A stretch of DNA of 15,788 bases. Origin: Hyphomonas sp. UBA5111. GTDB taxonomy: Bacteria; Pseudomonadota; Alphaproteobacteria; Caulobacterales; Hyphomonadaceae. Where the stretch lies: the NCBI GenBank assembly GCA_002414505.1, contig DHZF01000088.1, forward strand, positions 9,704-25,491, written 5' to 3'. The notes beneath the pieces were generated by a model, which was not told the DNA's origin, made no database searches, and saw only the letters and a list, made by a program, of their open reading frames with translations. The translations under genes were made by a program, and so were the position numbers. Of this stretch, positions 8,019 to 15,788 are shown piece by piece (the first letter of the stretch is position 1; every line of letters starts with the position of its first letter).

Positions 8019-9028
8019 TCCGCGACCTCCACCGCCTGAATGCTATCAGCGAGTCCTCTCAGCTCCGGCGTGTTCAGGTATTTTTCCCAAACCGGGCGCA
8101 CCTTTTCCTGAAATGGAAGGATATCCGGCTCGTTAACTTCCACGCCCGAGGCAAGCACAATCTCACGAGAGTGCGCCGCGCGCGCATCCCAAAGATCGCG
8201 CATATACGGTACGCTGTCTTTTGCGCAGACCCGGATAAGTTCCTGATCTTCCGGTGAAAGCTTGCGCCAGCGCTTGGCAGACATAACCAGGACTTCCGGC
8301 GCCATGACGTGCCGGGTCAGGCTATAATATTTCGCTGCCTCGAAGTGACGCGAGCTTTCAAAAGATGGCCAGTTATTCTCGGCGCCATCGACGACGCCCT
8401 GCAACAAGGCCTGATAGACTTCGCTGTACGGCATGGGGGTCGCATCGCCGCCAAGGGCCTCAACCATCGCAACGTACAGATCTGAATTTTGCACGCGGAT
8501 CTTCAGGTTTTTCAAGTCATCCGGCGTATTGATTGCTCGGGTTGTGGTGTAAAAGCTGCGGGCTCCGCTGTCATAGAAGCATAAACCGATCAGCCCGTGC
8601 GGTTCGAGCGCTTTCAAAATGGCCTCGCCCGGAGCGCCGTCCATCGCGGCGCGCATGTGTTCTGTCGAGCGAAACATGAAGGGGAGCGAGGCAACCAGGG
8701 TCTGGCGTGCGATAGAATTCAAAGGCGCAATATTCACCCTGTTCAGATCCAGCCCTCCGAAGATCGTTATCTCCAGCGTGTCTTTCTCCTCTCCCAGCTG
8801 GGCACCAGAATAGACTTTTGTCCTCAAACGTTGGCCAGAGCGCTCCTCCAGCAATGCCTTCATGTAGGTGACGGCCTCAACTGTCGGGTATCCGAGAGGC
8901 TGGGCATCCGCACATCTCAAGACGCGCTCTCCGGGTCTGCTGCATCCACCCGCAAATGCCAGCCCCGCCGTGGCCGTTGCAATCGCCTGTCGGCGTGTTG
9001 GGCGGTACGTCAAAGGCATGCGCGTCAC
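8015..9028 (-). CDS. dctP: TRAP transporter substrate-binding protein DctP, probable uronate binder
   Basis: A 337-residue DctP/SiaP-family extracytoplasmic solute receptor that hands substrate to DctQM. Conserved parts: LPFMFRSTEHMRAAMDG (about 115-131), the carboxylate-binding arginine in DLKNLKIRVQNSDLY (R178), PMPYSEVYQALLQGVVDGAE (198-217) with ENNW, and the C-terminal helices. The start is GTG at 9028: GGAAGG lies eight bases upstream, whereas the ATG at 9019 would be about 17 bases away. The N-terminus is unusual for a TRAP receptor. It has a twin arginine (TRRQAI, R12-R13), a hydrophobic stretch and AFAGGC with Cys29, which together look like a Tat signal with a lipobox. The receptor may therefore be exported folded and kept on a membrane. 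Specificity for D-glucuronate/D-galacturonate is inferred from the neighbours, a linkage established for TRAP receptors next to uxaC/manD/kdgK. Confidence 0.93.
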   Translation of the reverse strand: MTRMPLTYRPTRRQAIATATAGLAFAGGCSRPGERVLRCADAQPLGYPTVEAVTYMKALLEERSGQRLRTKVYSGAQLGEEKDTLEITIFGGLDLNRVNIAPLNSIARQTLVASLPFMFRSTEHMRAAMDGAPGEAILKALEPHGLIGLCFYDSGARSFYTTTRAINTPDDLKNLKIRVQNSDLYVAMVEALGGDATPMPYSEVYQALLQGVVDGAENNWPSFESSRHFEAAKYYSLTRHVMAPEVLVMSAKRWRKLSPEDQELIRVCAKDSVPYMRDLWDARAAHSREIVLASGVEVNEPDILPFQEKVRPVWEKYLNTPELRGLADSIQAVEVAE

Positions 9029-9216
9029 AGCGAAGACCTTCCAGCGACCATAACTTCCGGCATTTCACGCAATATGTGCGCACCCTCAGGCGACGGCATG
9101 GATACTTCCCTTCGTATGGGGGCTTGATCGTTATTACGGGTCGCCGCATGTTCGGCGCCGATGTTAGCGCTCCCTCAATTCCTTCTTAGGACAGAAACGG
9201 ATACAGATACAAGGCA
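9029..9216. promoter_or_regulatory. Divergent control region between dctPQM and uxaC-manD-kdgK
   Basis: This 188-base gap between divergent start codons must hold promoters for both operons. Three structures stand out. There is a perfect 10-base palindrome TCGGCGCCGA (9152-9161). There is a tandem near-repeat, ATGTTCGGCGC (9148-9158) and ATGTTAGCGC (9161-9170), with starts 13 bases apart. There is an 8-base palindrome GTGCGCAC (9076-9083). TGTTAGCGCT (9162-9171) equals one half of the TGTTAGCGCTAACA type of operator used by many LacI-family proteins, but the other half is not conserved. For uxaC, TTGATC (9124-9129) and CATGTT (9147-9152) with 17 bases between are a weak promoter candidate. 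If that is right, the palindrome overlaps the -10, a position suited to repression. Confidence 0.5.
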
Positions 9217-10668
9217 ATGAACAAAACGCCCCTCAAGCTCGATCCAGACAGGTTATTTCCGGTAGATCCGAAAGCCCGCGCTTTCGCGCGCGAACTCTAC
9301 GCAACCGTCAAGAGCCTGCCGATCATCAGCCCGCATGGTCACACAGACCCGGCATGGTTCGCCGAGAACACACCGTTCGGCAATGCAACTGAGCTGCTAC
9401 TTGTGCCTGACCATTATGTTCTACGGATGCTCTACAGTCAGGGTATTGCGATGGAAGACCTGGGTGTCGCCCCCGTGGGCGAGCCGTCCGAAGCTGACCC
9501 GCGCAAAGCCTGGCGCCTGTTCGCCCAGAATTATTTCCTGTTCAGGGGAACGCCGTCCCAGATGTGGCTCGACCACGTCTTTGCAGAAGTCTTTGGCCTG
9601 ACCGAGCGCCTCAATGCGAGCACGGCTGATGCCCATTATGATCACATTACCGCAGCGTTGCAGACACCGGAATTCCGCCCACGTGCCATTCTCGAGCGTT
9701 TCAATGTTGGCTTCCTTGCCACAACAGAGGGTGCGCTTGACCCTCTGAAACACCATGACAAGATCATGGCCGATGGTTGGGGCGGCAGGGTCGTAACAAC
9801 ATTCCGCCCTGATGATGTGCTTGATGCCTCACGTCCCGATTTCAAAAGCAATGTCGAAAAACTGGGCACCATTACAAACGAGGATACCACGCAGTGGGAT
9901 GGCTATCTGAACGCTTTGCGCAAACGCCGTGCCTTCTTCAAGGCCCATGGCGCGACAGCCACCGACCACGGGCACCCTACGGCCAATACTGCCGACCTGG
10001 GCAAGCGCGCCGCTGCCTCCCTGTTTGAAAAATGCCTTGCGGGAGCAGCAAGCGCAGACGAACAGGAACTGTTCCGTGCCCAGATGCTGACGGAAATGGC
10101 CGGCATGAGCCTGGAGGACGGACTGGTCATGCAGCTGCACCCCGGTGTTTCCCGCAGCCACAATCCGAAACTACATGAACGCTTTGGCCCGGACAAAGGC
10201 GCAGACATTCCTGTTGCGGCCAATTTTGTCGATGGACTAAAGCCCCTGCTGGACAAGTATGGCAACGCGGCTGAATTAACCCTCATCCTGTTCACTCTGG
10301 ATGAAACGACATATTCCCGGGAATTGGCGCCCCTCGCCGGCCATTATCCTTGCCTGCGCCTTGGACCGCCTTGGTGGTTCAACGATAGTCCGGAAGGCAT
10401 GACACGCTTCCGCCGGCAGGTCACAGAGACAGCAGGGTTCTATAACACTGTGGGCTTCAACGATGATACGCGCGCATTGCTATCCATTCCGGCGCGGCAT
10501 GATGTTGCTAGGCGCATGGATTGCCGTTTTCTCGCTGAGTTGGTTGCCGAAGGACGCCTGGAAGACGATGAGGCATTTGACCTGATTGTCGATCTAACGA
10601 CCACGCTTGTTACCGATGCCTACCGTCTCAATGATCGCAAGCCTGTCAGTTCGCAGGCCGCCGAGTAA
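9217..10668 (+). CDS. uxaC: Uronate isomerase (glucuronate isomerase), first copy
   Basis: A 483-residue amidohydrolase-superfamily enzyme, close to the usual length of about 470. UxaC converts D-glucuronate to D-fructuronate and D-galacturonate to D-tagaturonate in the cytoplasm. Visible motifs: metal-binding HGH in [10 protein letters not shown] (H40, H42), [10 protein letters not shown] (about 247-256), LGPPWWF (382-388), and the strand-8 motif [10 protein letters not shown] (411-420) with its conserved aspartates, then [17 protein letters not shown]. The loop that in canonical enzymes reads H-x-G-A-x-R-N-N-N is HPGVSRSHN here (308-316): the arginine is kept but the Ala and first Asn are Val and Ser. 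Start ATG 9217 has AAGG only two bases upstream, tight spacing. First gene of uxaC-manD-kdgK, divergent from the transporter; the gap to manD is 31 bases. A second, clearly related copy lies at the right edge. Confidence 0.95.
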   Translation: MNKTPLKLDPDRLFPVDPKARAFARELYATVKSLPIISPHGHTDPAWFAENTPFGNATELLLVPDHYVLRMLYSQGIAMEDLGVAPVGEPSEADPRKAWRLFAQNYFLFRGTPSQMWLDHVFAEVFGLTERLNASTADAHYDHITAALQTPEFRPRAILERFNVGFLATTEGALDPLKHHDKIMADGWGGRVVTTFRPDDVLDASRPDFKSNVEKLGTITNEDTTQWDGYLNALRKRRAFFKAHGATATDHGHPTANTADLGKRAAASLFEKCLAGAASADEQELFRAQMLTEMAGMSLEDGLVMQLHPGVSRSHNPKLHERFGPDKGADIPVAANFVDGLKPLLDKYGNAAELTLILFTLDETTYSRELAPLAGHYPCLRLGPPWWFNDSPEGMTRFRRQVTETAGFYNTVGFNDDTRALLSIPARHDVARRMDCRFLAELVAEGRLEDDEAFDLIVDLTTTLVTDAYRLNDRKPVSSQAAE

Positions 10669-10699
10669 TTTCGCACATTCGCCAGATGAGAGTACAGAC

Positions 10700-11908
10700 A
10701 TGAAGATTACCAATGCGCGCGTGATCATAACCTGCCCGGGGCGAAACTTCGTCACGCTCAAAATTGAAACAGATGAAGGTCTGTATGGCATTGGTGATGC
10801 CACCCTGAATGGGCGAGAGAAGTCTGTTGCCGCCTATCTTGAGGATCATGTGATCCCCGTACTGATTGGCCGGGAAGCGAGCCGTATAGAGGACATCTGG
10901 CAATATCTCTATCGGGGCGCATACTGGCGCCGTGGCCCGGTCACCATGTCAGCAATTGCCGCGGTCGATACTGCGCTTTGGGACATCAAGGGCAAGGCAG
11001 CTGGCATGCCGGTCTATCAGTTGCTGGGCGGCGCATCGCGTGACGGCGTGATGGTGTACGGACACGCGAATGGCAACGACATTGACCACACGGTTGATGA
11101 AGTCGGCCGGTACATGGAGATGGGATACAAGGCTGTACGCGCGCAATGCGGCATACCAGGCGTCAAAGGCACGTATGGGGTCGCCAAGGGCACAATGTAT
11201 TATGAGCCCGCAGATTCTGCCCTACCTGAAGAGACGGTGTGGAACACGACGGCTTATCTGAATCATGTACCCAAACTGTTTGAGAAATTGCGCGGAGTTC
11301 ATGGCCCTGATATTGAACTTCTGCACGACGTACACCACCGACTGACGCCGATTGAGGCTGCGCGCCTTGGACAGTCGCTTGAGCCCTACCGCTTGTTCTG
11401 GATGGAAGACGCAACGCCTGCCGAAAACCAGGAATCATTCCGCCTGATCCGCCAGCATACGGTGACACCACTGGCTGTGGGCGAAGTATTCAACACGATC
11501 CATGATTGCCGCGAGCTGATACAGAATCAGCTGATCGACTATATCCGCACAACTATCGTGCATGCCGGTGGCATCACACATCTGCGCAGGATTGCCGATC
11601 TTGCCGCATTATATCATGTCCGCACAGGCAGTCACGGAGCGACAGACTTGTCGCCCGTTTGTATGGGTGCCGCGCTGAATTTTGATCTCTGGGTCCCGAA
11701 CTTCGGCATCCAGGAATACATGCGCCATACGCCGGAGACCGACGACGTCTTTCCGCATGCCTACACTTTCGAGAACGGTTACATGCACCCGGGAAACCGC
11801 CCAGGCATCGGTGTCGATATCGACGAAGGCCTGGCAGCAAAGTATCCGTACAATTCAAAACAACTACCTGTTGCCCGTCTGAATGACGGCACTTTATGGA
11901 ATTGGTAG
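10700..11908 (+). CDS. manD: D-mannonate dehydratase, enolase superfamily (ManD)
   Basis: A 402-residue enzyme that removes water from D-mannonate to give 2-keto-3-deoxygluconate, with Mg2+. It is exactly the length of the characterised Novosphingobium ManD, and the active-site numbering coincides: R147 and Y159 as one acid/base pair, H212 as the other base, and metal ligands D210, E236 and E262 (in [17 protein letters not shown] and LAVGEVF). The N-terminal capping domain begins [20 protein letters not shown] and the C-terminus is the conserved TLWNW, where Trp402 closes the active site. ATG at 10700 is chosen because MKITNA is the family start and GAGAG lies upstream. In-frame starts further back fall inside uxaC. 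It sits 31 bases after uxaC and two bases before kdgK. Often mis-annotated as starvation-sensing protein RspA; the intact catalytic set and operon favour true mannonate dehydratase. Confidence 0.96.
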   Translation: MKITNARVIITCPGRNFVTLKIETDEGLYGIGDATLNGREKSVAAYLEDHVIPVLIGREASRIEDIWQYLYRGAYWRRGPVTMSAIAAVDTALWDIKGKAAGMPVYQLLGGASRDGVMVYGHANGNDIDHTVDEVGRYMEMGYKAVRAQCGIPGVKGTYGVAKGTMYYEPADSALPEETVWNTTAYLNHVPKLFEKLRGVHGPDIELLHDVHHRLTPIEAARLGQSLEPYRLFWMEDATPAENQESFRLIRQHTVTPLAVGEVFNTIHDCRELIQNQLIDYIRTTIVHAGGITHLRRIADLAALYHVRTGSHGATDLSPVCMGAALNFDLWVPNFGIQEYMRHTPETDDVFPHAYTFENGYMHPGNRPGIGVDIDEGLAAKYPYNSKQLPVARLNDGTLWNW

Positions 11909-11910
11909 GC

Positions 11911-12843
11911 ATGAGCGAAGAACCACGGATAGCAATTATCGGAGAGGCCATGCTGGAGCTTTCCCAGGACCCGGCGGGCAATGCCAAACTGGCATATGGA
12001 GGCGACACCCTGAATACCGCAGTATATATGGCGAGATTGGGGGCACCGGTCGATTACATTACGGCTCTGGGAGTCGATCCTTATTCGGAGCGCATGCTGA
12101 GCGCCTGGAAAAAGGAGGGGCTGGATACCTGCTCTGTCCTGCGCCACCCCTCTCGCCTGCCAGGCCTGTACGCGATAGAAACATCACCCCAGGGCGAGCG
12201 AAGCTTCTACTACTGGCGTAGTGAATCCGCCGCGCGCGAGTTCTTTGCCCTCGACGGCTACGCCGACATTCTGGACAAGGCCGCGAATGCCGATTGGCTG
12301 TATCTCTCAGGTATTACCCTGTCGATTTTCGATGAAGACGGGCGTAGAAAACTCTGCCAGCTCGCTTCGGAAATCCGCACCTCTGGCGGGCAGGTCGCAT
12401 TTGATCCGAACTACCGACCAGCAGGATGGACATCTGCCGCAGCAGCAAGAAAGGCGATGGAAGCATTCTGCAGACATGCCAGCATCGTGCTTCCAACCAT
12501 TGATGATGAGCATGCGCTATTTGGGATGCACACTGAAGCTGAGCACTGTGCGCGGTGGCATGATCTTGGAGTTGATACAGTGATCATGAAGCATGGACCG
12601 GATGGTGCCACGATTCATATACGTGACGCGCACCCGGAACATATTGCGGTCCCTGCCCCTCTGGCGGCAACGGACACAACAGGTGCGGGTGACAGCTTCA
12701 ATGCTGCTTGTCTCGCGGGACTCATGAGAGGCAAGCCCATTCATGAGGCCGCAGCAGACGGTCATCGCCTTGCTGGCATTGTGGTGCAGCACAGGGGCGC
12801 CATCATTCCAAAAGACGCAATGGTGACGAGCCTTTCAGAATAA
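11911..12843 (+). CDS. kdgK: 2-keto-3-deoxygluconate kinase, PfkB family
   Basis: A 310-residue ribokinase/PfkB sugar kinase that phosphorylates KDG with ATP to KDPG, the entry to the lower Entner-Doudoroff pathway. Features: IGEAMLEL start strand, substrate-binding GGDTLNTAVYMARLG (30-44), SFYYWRSESAAR (98-109), which is typical of KDG kinases and not of fructokinases, DPNYRP (165-170), and the ATP/anion-hole signature DTTGAGDSFNAA (255-266) with catalytic Asp261. I choose ATG at 11911, two bases after the manD stop. An upstream in-frame ATG at 11896 would overlap manD and add only MELVG. Last gene of the uxaC-manD-kdgK unit. Its product needs KDPG aldolase (eda), which is not in this window. 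The next gene is convergent, 141 bases away. Confidence 0.94.
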   Translation: MSEEPRIAIIGEAMLELSQDPAGNAKLAYGGDTLNTAVYMARLGAPVDYITALGVDPYSERMLSAWKKEGLDTCSVLRHPSRLPGLYAIETSPQGERSFYYWRSESAAREFFALDGYADILDKAANADWLYLSGITLSIFDEDGRRKLCQLASEIRTSGGQVAFDPNYRPAGWTSAAAARKAMEAFCRHASIVLPTIDDEHALFGMHTEAEHCARWHDLGVDTVIMKHGPDGATIHIRDAHPEHIAVPAPLAATDTTGAGDSFNAACLAGLMRGKPIHEAAADGHRLAGIVVQHRGAIIPKDAMVTSLSE

Positions 12844-12984
12844 GGCCGTCCAAGCATGTCTCGACAGGGAAATCCGAACTTCAGTGCACGGCTTGGCATT
12901 CGAGGATGACCGCGCCCGTGAGAAACGCAAAGCGATCACAAAGATCACTGTCGCCATGCTCCTGCGACGATACGCAAATCCCTA
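12844..12984. other. Convergent intergenic region between kdgK and uxuB
   Basis: No gene is supported here. There is an inverted pair CCAAGC (12850-12855) / GCTTGG (12891-12896) with a 35-base loop, and a direct repeat GATCAC (12934-12939 and 12943-12948) three bases apart. Neither is followed by a T-run, so I cannot name a terminator for either operon. Confidence 0.35.
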
Positions 12985-14478
12985 CTATTGCTTGGCTTCA
13001 CAGACGTCCTTAACGAACTCTGCAAGAGCATGCTGCATCCCCTCCCGAGAAATGGATGTGACCCAATGCTTCACCTCATTCACGAATTCAGGGTTCTGCG
13101 GCAGATCGGTTGCAAAGATTTCAGAAAAGCCCAAGAGCTTCACGGTCAGCGCTACTGGATCATGGCCATATTCATGGGCTACAGCGGACAATCGCTCAGC
13201 CAAAGGATCTTGCACAATATAATCTTCCCCTTGCTCGCTCCGACCGGAAATATAGCGCATCCATGCCGCTATACCGAAACAGCAGGCGCGGATCGATCCG
13301 CCATTGGTCAATTGTGTGCGGACGGTCCCCAGGAATCTCTGCGGTATTTTTTGACTGCCATCCATCGCAATCTGATAGGTCCGGTGGCGCAATGAAGGAT
13401 TGTCGAATCTACGCTGCAAATCGAGTCGGTAGGCATCCAAATCGAACCCCTCAGTCGGGCTTAGCGATTTGGCTGCCTCCATCCTCATCAGATAGTCGAC
13501 GAATTCTTGAATTTTCTTGTCCTTCATCGCCACGTGAACAAATTCGTAGCCTGAAAGATAGCCTATATATGCAAGCGCAGAGTGCGCGCCGTTCAGCATC
13601 CGCAATTTGGCGTCTTCAAAGGGCGCAACGTCTTCCACCAACGTCGCGCCGGTCGTCTCCCACGGCGGACGGCCAGCAGCGAAGCTGTCTTCGATAACCC
13701 ATTGGCTGAAGGGCTCCGTCTGGAGAACGGCAGCGTCTTCTATGCCATACTGTTCAGCGAATGCCTGAACTTGTTCCGCCTCGACCGCCGGCACAATCCG
13801 GTCAACCATGGTGCTGGGAAAAGCGACATTCTCCCTAATCCATTCAGCAAGATCGGAATCCACCTGCTGCGCAAATTCTTGCACAATACGTTCCACGACT
13901 TTGCCATTTGACGAAAGGTTGTCGCAACAAAGAATGGTCACCGGGCCGGTTCCGCTATCCCGCCGGCGCGCTAGCGCAGCCACCAGATAACCAATAGCTG
14001 ATTTCGGCGCCCCCAAATTGACCAAATCGTGCTGAATATCAGGATGAGCCTGATTGAGAGACCCGGTCGCCGGATCCAGGCAGTAGCCTTTTTCTGTTAT
14101 CGTCAGTGAAATGATCTTTGTCGAAGCCGCAGACATCGCCTCCAGCACCCGCTGAGGATCGTCCGGCGCCCACAAGACACCCGCAACACTGCCGATGACC
14201 TGCGCATCGTCGCCGCTCGCGCCCCGCACGATAACAGTGTATAAACCGTCTTGCGGTTCGAGCTGATCTCGGATCTTCGAACTACGAAGAGAAACACCCA
14301 AAATCCGCCAATCGCCGCCCGTATTGGCCAATACGTCATCCGTATAGACCGCCATATGACAACGGTGAAAGGCCCCGATGCCCATATGAACAATCCCGAC
14401 GCCATACGCTGTTGGATCATAACCCGGTTCGGCTATTCCTTCAGGCAACTGACCTATGGCAGCAAGACTCAATCGCAT
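12985..14478 (-). CDS. uxuB: D-fructuronate reductase (mannitol dehydrogenase family, UxuB-like)
   Basis: A 497-residue NAD-dependent polyol dehydrogenase of the long-chain mannitol dehydrogenase family. In this pathway it reduces D-fructuronate to D-mannonate. The N-terminal Rossmann domain carries GIVHMGIGAFHRCHMAVYTD (about 28-47). The central region has TMVDRIVPAV, the family signature after the NAD domain. The catalytic Lys, Asn and His lie in KLRMLNGAHSALA (about 291-304), followed by helices of the C-terminal domain. Family members also act on mannitol, arabinitol, tagaturonate or altronate. Fructuronate reductase is preferred because uxaC, manD and kdgK are adjacent and no other gene here supplies mannonate. 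Start ATG 14478 overlaps the upstream uxaC copy by ten bases, so the two are one operon. Base composition is lower in G+C than the tam region. Confidence 0.88.
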   Translation of the reverse strand: MRLSLAAIGQLPEGIAEPGYDPTAYGVGIVHMGIGAFHRCHMAVYTDDVLANTGGDWRILGVSLRSSKIRDQLEPQDGLYTVIVRGASGDDAQVIGSVAGVLWAPDDPQRVLEAMSAASTKIISLTITEKGYCLDPATGSLNQAHPDIQHDLVNLGAPKSAIGYLVAALARRRDSGTGPVTILCCDNLSSNGKVVERIVQEFAQQVDSDLAEWIRENVAFPSTMVDRIVPAVEAEQVQAFAEQYGIEDAAVLQTEPFSQWVIEDSFAAGRPPWETTGATLVEDVAPFEDAKLRMLNGAHSALAYIGYLSGYEFVHVAMKDKKIQEFVDYLMRMEAAKSLSPTEGFDLDAYRLDLQRRFDNPSLRHRTYQIAMDGSQKIPQRFLGTVRTQLTNGGSIRACCFGIAAWMRYISGRSEQGEDYIVQDPLAERLSAVAHEYGHDPVALTVKLLGFSEIFATDLPQNPEFVNEVKHWVTSISREGMQHALAEFVKDVCEAKQ

Positions 14479-15788
14479 AGATTGTAGCTTTCCTTGGCCA
14501 ACCGATAGGTGAGATCATGAGCCAGTTCGGCACCGGCCTCCTCAGTCATGCGCCCCTCGGCGATCAACGTACCCAGAAACCTGCAGTCCATCCGACGCGC
14601 CACATCATGCCGCGCAGGGATAGATAAAAACGCCCGGGTATCGTCATTGAAGCCGACCGTATTGTAAAATCCCGCCGTTTCCGTGACCCGTTCCCGATAT
14701 CGGATCATTCCTTCCGGACTATCGAAGAACCACCATGGCGGCCCCAGTTTCAGACAGGGGAAATGCCCAGCGAGGGGCGCCAATTCCCTTGAATATGTAT
14801 CCTCATCGAGGGTGAACGCGATCATTGAGAGCGCAGGTTCATTTCCGTAACGATCAAGAAGTGGTTTCAGACCATCCACAAAATTCGTTTGGCTCGGAAT
14901 GTCCGCTCCCTTGTCAGATCCAAAGCGCGCGAACACATCTTGATTATAGTTCCGGCGCGCGCCTGCATGGATCTGAAGGATCATCCCGTCATCAATGCTC
15001 ATTTTCGCCATTTCAGTAATCATTTGGGCACGGAACAGCTCCGCTTTCTCCGCCCCCACATTCCCTTCGAGGCATTCATGGAAAAGGGCTTCGGCTGCAG
15101 CTGCCGAAAGATCGGCCGTAGCTGCGGTGGGATGGCCATGATCGGTCGCAGTGGCTCCGCAGGCGCGGAAATCAGCTCGCCTCTGTCTCAACGCGCCGAG
15201 ATAGCCCGACCAGGAGTGCGTATCCTCACCCGTCAACATTGCAAGCGTCTCGATGTTTTCGAGGAAGTCTTTCCGCTCGGGGTCAACGACATCGTCGGGC
15301 CGAAATGTTGTAATCACGCGCTTTGCCCACGCCGACCCTGAAAGCGACTTGTGATGCGTAAGCGGATCTGTTGCCCCTTCGGTTGTCGCAATGACCTCAA
15401 TGTTGAATCGGTCCATCAAACTCCGCGGCCGATAGGCGTCTGTCTGCAAAGTATCGGTGATGTAATCGAAATAGTGATCCGCCGTCTCCGGGCCGAGGGG
15501 TTTGTCGATACCGAACACCTCATGGAAAACATGCGCCAGCCAGAGCGCTGACGGCGTGCCGCGAAACAGGTAGAAATGCTCGGCGAAGAGGCGCCAAATC
15601 TTGCGCTTGTCAGTTTCCACAGGGCCGCCGTCCACACGCGGCACGCCCATATCTTCCATCGGGATGCCTTGGCTATAGAGCATGCGAAAAATGTAATGGT
15701 CCGGCATCAAGAACAGCTCAGCCGCATCTGGAAAATAGTTGTTCTCCGCATACCATTGGGGATCGGTATGCCCATGCGGGCTGATGAT
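14469..15788 (-). CDS. uxaC: Uronate isomerase, second copy (5' end beyond the window)
   Basis: The frame is open to the right edge; 439 residues are visible and by alignment to the first copy about 35 N-terminal residues are missing. It opens with the metal-binding [10 protein letters not shown] and keeps [27 protein letters not shown] and [17 protein letters not shown], so it looks catalytically intact. By eye it is identical to the first copy at well over half of positions, with no gaps of note, so the two are close paralogs within one subfamily. The active-site loop reads HAGARRNYN (14969-14943), nearer the canonical H-x-G-A-x-R-N-N-N than the first copy's loop. It overlaps uxuB by ten bases (14469-14478) and would be co-transcribed with it. 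TTG at 15710 is an internal leucine codon, not a start. Substrate could be glucuronate, galacturonate or both. Confidence 0.94.
   Translation of the reverse strand: MISPHGHTDPQWYAENNYFPDAAELFLMPDHYIFRMLYSQGIPMEDMGVPRVDGGPVETDKRKIWRLFAEHFYLFRGTPSALWLAHVFHEVFGIDKPLGPETADHYFDYITDTLQTDAYRPRSLMDRFNIEVIATTEGATDPLTHHKSLSGSAWAKRVITTFRPDDVVDPERKDFLENIETLAMLTGEDTHSWSGYLGALRQRRADFRACGATATDHGHPTAATADLSAAAAEALFHECLEGNVGAEKAELFRAQMITEMAKMSIDDGMILQIHAGARRNYNQDVFARFGSDKGADIPSQTNFVDGLKPLLDRYGNEPALSMIAFTLDEDTYSRELAPLAGHFPCLKLGPPWWFFDSPEGMIRYRERVTETAGFYNTVGFNDDTRAFLSIPARHDVARRMDCRFLGTLIAEGRMTEEAGAELAHDLTYRLAKESYNLCD

Noticed and set aside
10607..10699. Upstream start for ManD at 10607
   Set aside because: It lies inside uxaC. 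Family members begin MKIT, and the 402-residue length from 10700 gives the exact active-site numbering of characterised ManD.
11896..11910. Upstream start for KdgK at 11896
   Set aside because: It overlaps the end of manD and adds five residues without family similarity; ATG at 11911 directly follows the manD stop.
1..15788. CRISPR arrays, tRNA/rRNA genes, insertion sequences, phage or defence genes
   Set aside because: No regularly spaced repeats, cloverleaf sequences, transposase or integrase motifs, or terminal inverted repeats were seen. All sizeable coding regions are explained by the tam, regulator, TRAP and uronate genes.

Overview
The window reads as chromosomal DNA of an alphaproteobacterium. 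Moderately high G+C, the tamA-tamB pair, a small XRE regulator and a 402-residue ManD with the same active-site numbering as the Novosphingobium enzyme all fit. The Caulobacterales/Hyphomonadaceae (Maricaulales) side of the class is my best guess, but this rests on gene content only.

Layout. (1) 1-4365, + strand: the 3' end of tamA and the whole of tamB, overlapping by one base. They encode the outer-membrane barrel and the inner-membrane-anchored bridge of the translocation and assembly module. (2) 4366-5982: a short XRE-family regulator (+) and a LysR-family regulator (-), convergent with 12 bases between stop codons. (3) 6262-9028, - strand: a complete TRAP transporter operon, dctP-dctQ-dctM, with overlapping genes. 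(4) 9029-9216: a divergent control region. (5) 9217-12843, + strand: uxaC-manD-kdgK. (6) 12985-15788, - strand: uxuB and, upstream and overlapping, a second uxaC cut by the window edge.

Regions 3-6 form a hexuronate uptake and catabolism locus. The TRAP system would import a uronate (D-glucuronate and/or D-galacturonate, inferred from context). UxaC isomerises glucuronate to fructuronate, UxuB reduces it to D-mannonate, ManD dehydrates that to 2-keto-3-deoxygluconate (KDG), and KdgK phosphorylates it to KDPG for Entner-Doudoroff cleavage. KDPG aldolase, a polysaccharide lyase or outer-membrane receptor, and any tagaturonate/altronate enzymes are not in the window. The mannonate dehydratase is the enolase-superfamily ManD rather than UxuA.

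I see no CRISPR array, RNA gene, insertion sequence or phage gene, and no clearly undescribed system. The points most worth checking are the two uronate isomerase paralogs with different active-site loops, the probable Tat-exported lipoprotein form of the TRAP binding protein, the repeat/palindrome structure in the divergent control region, and the absence of the usual GntR- or LacI-type uronate regulator.
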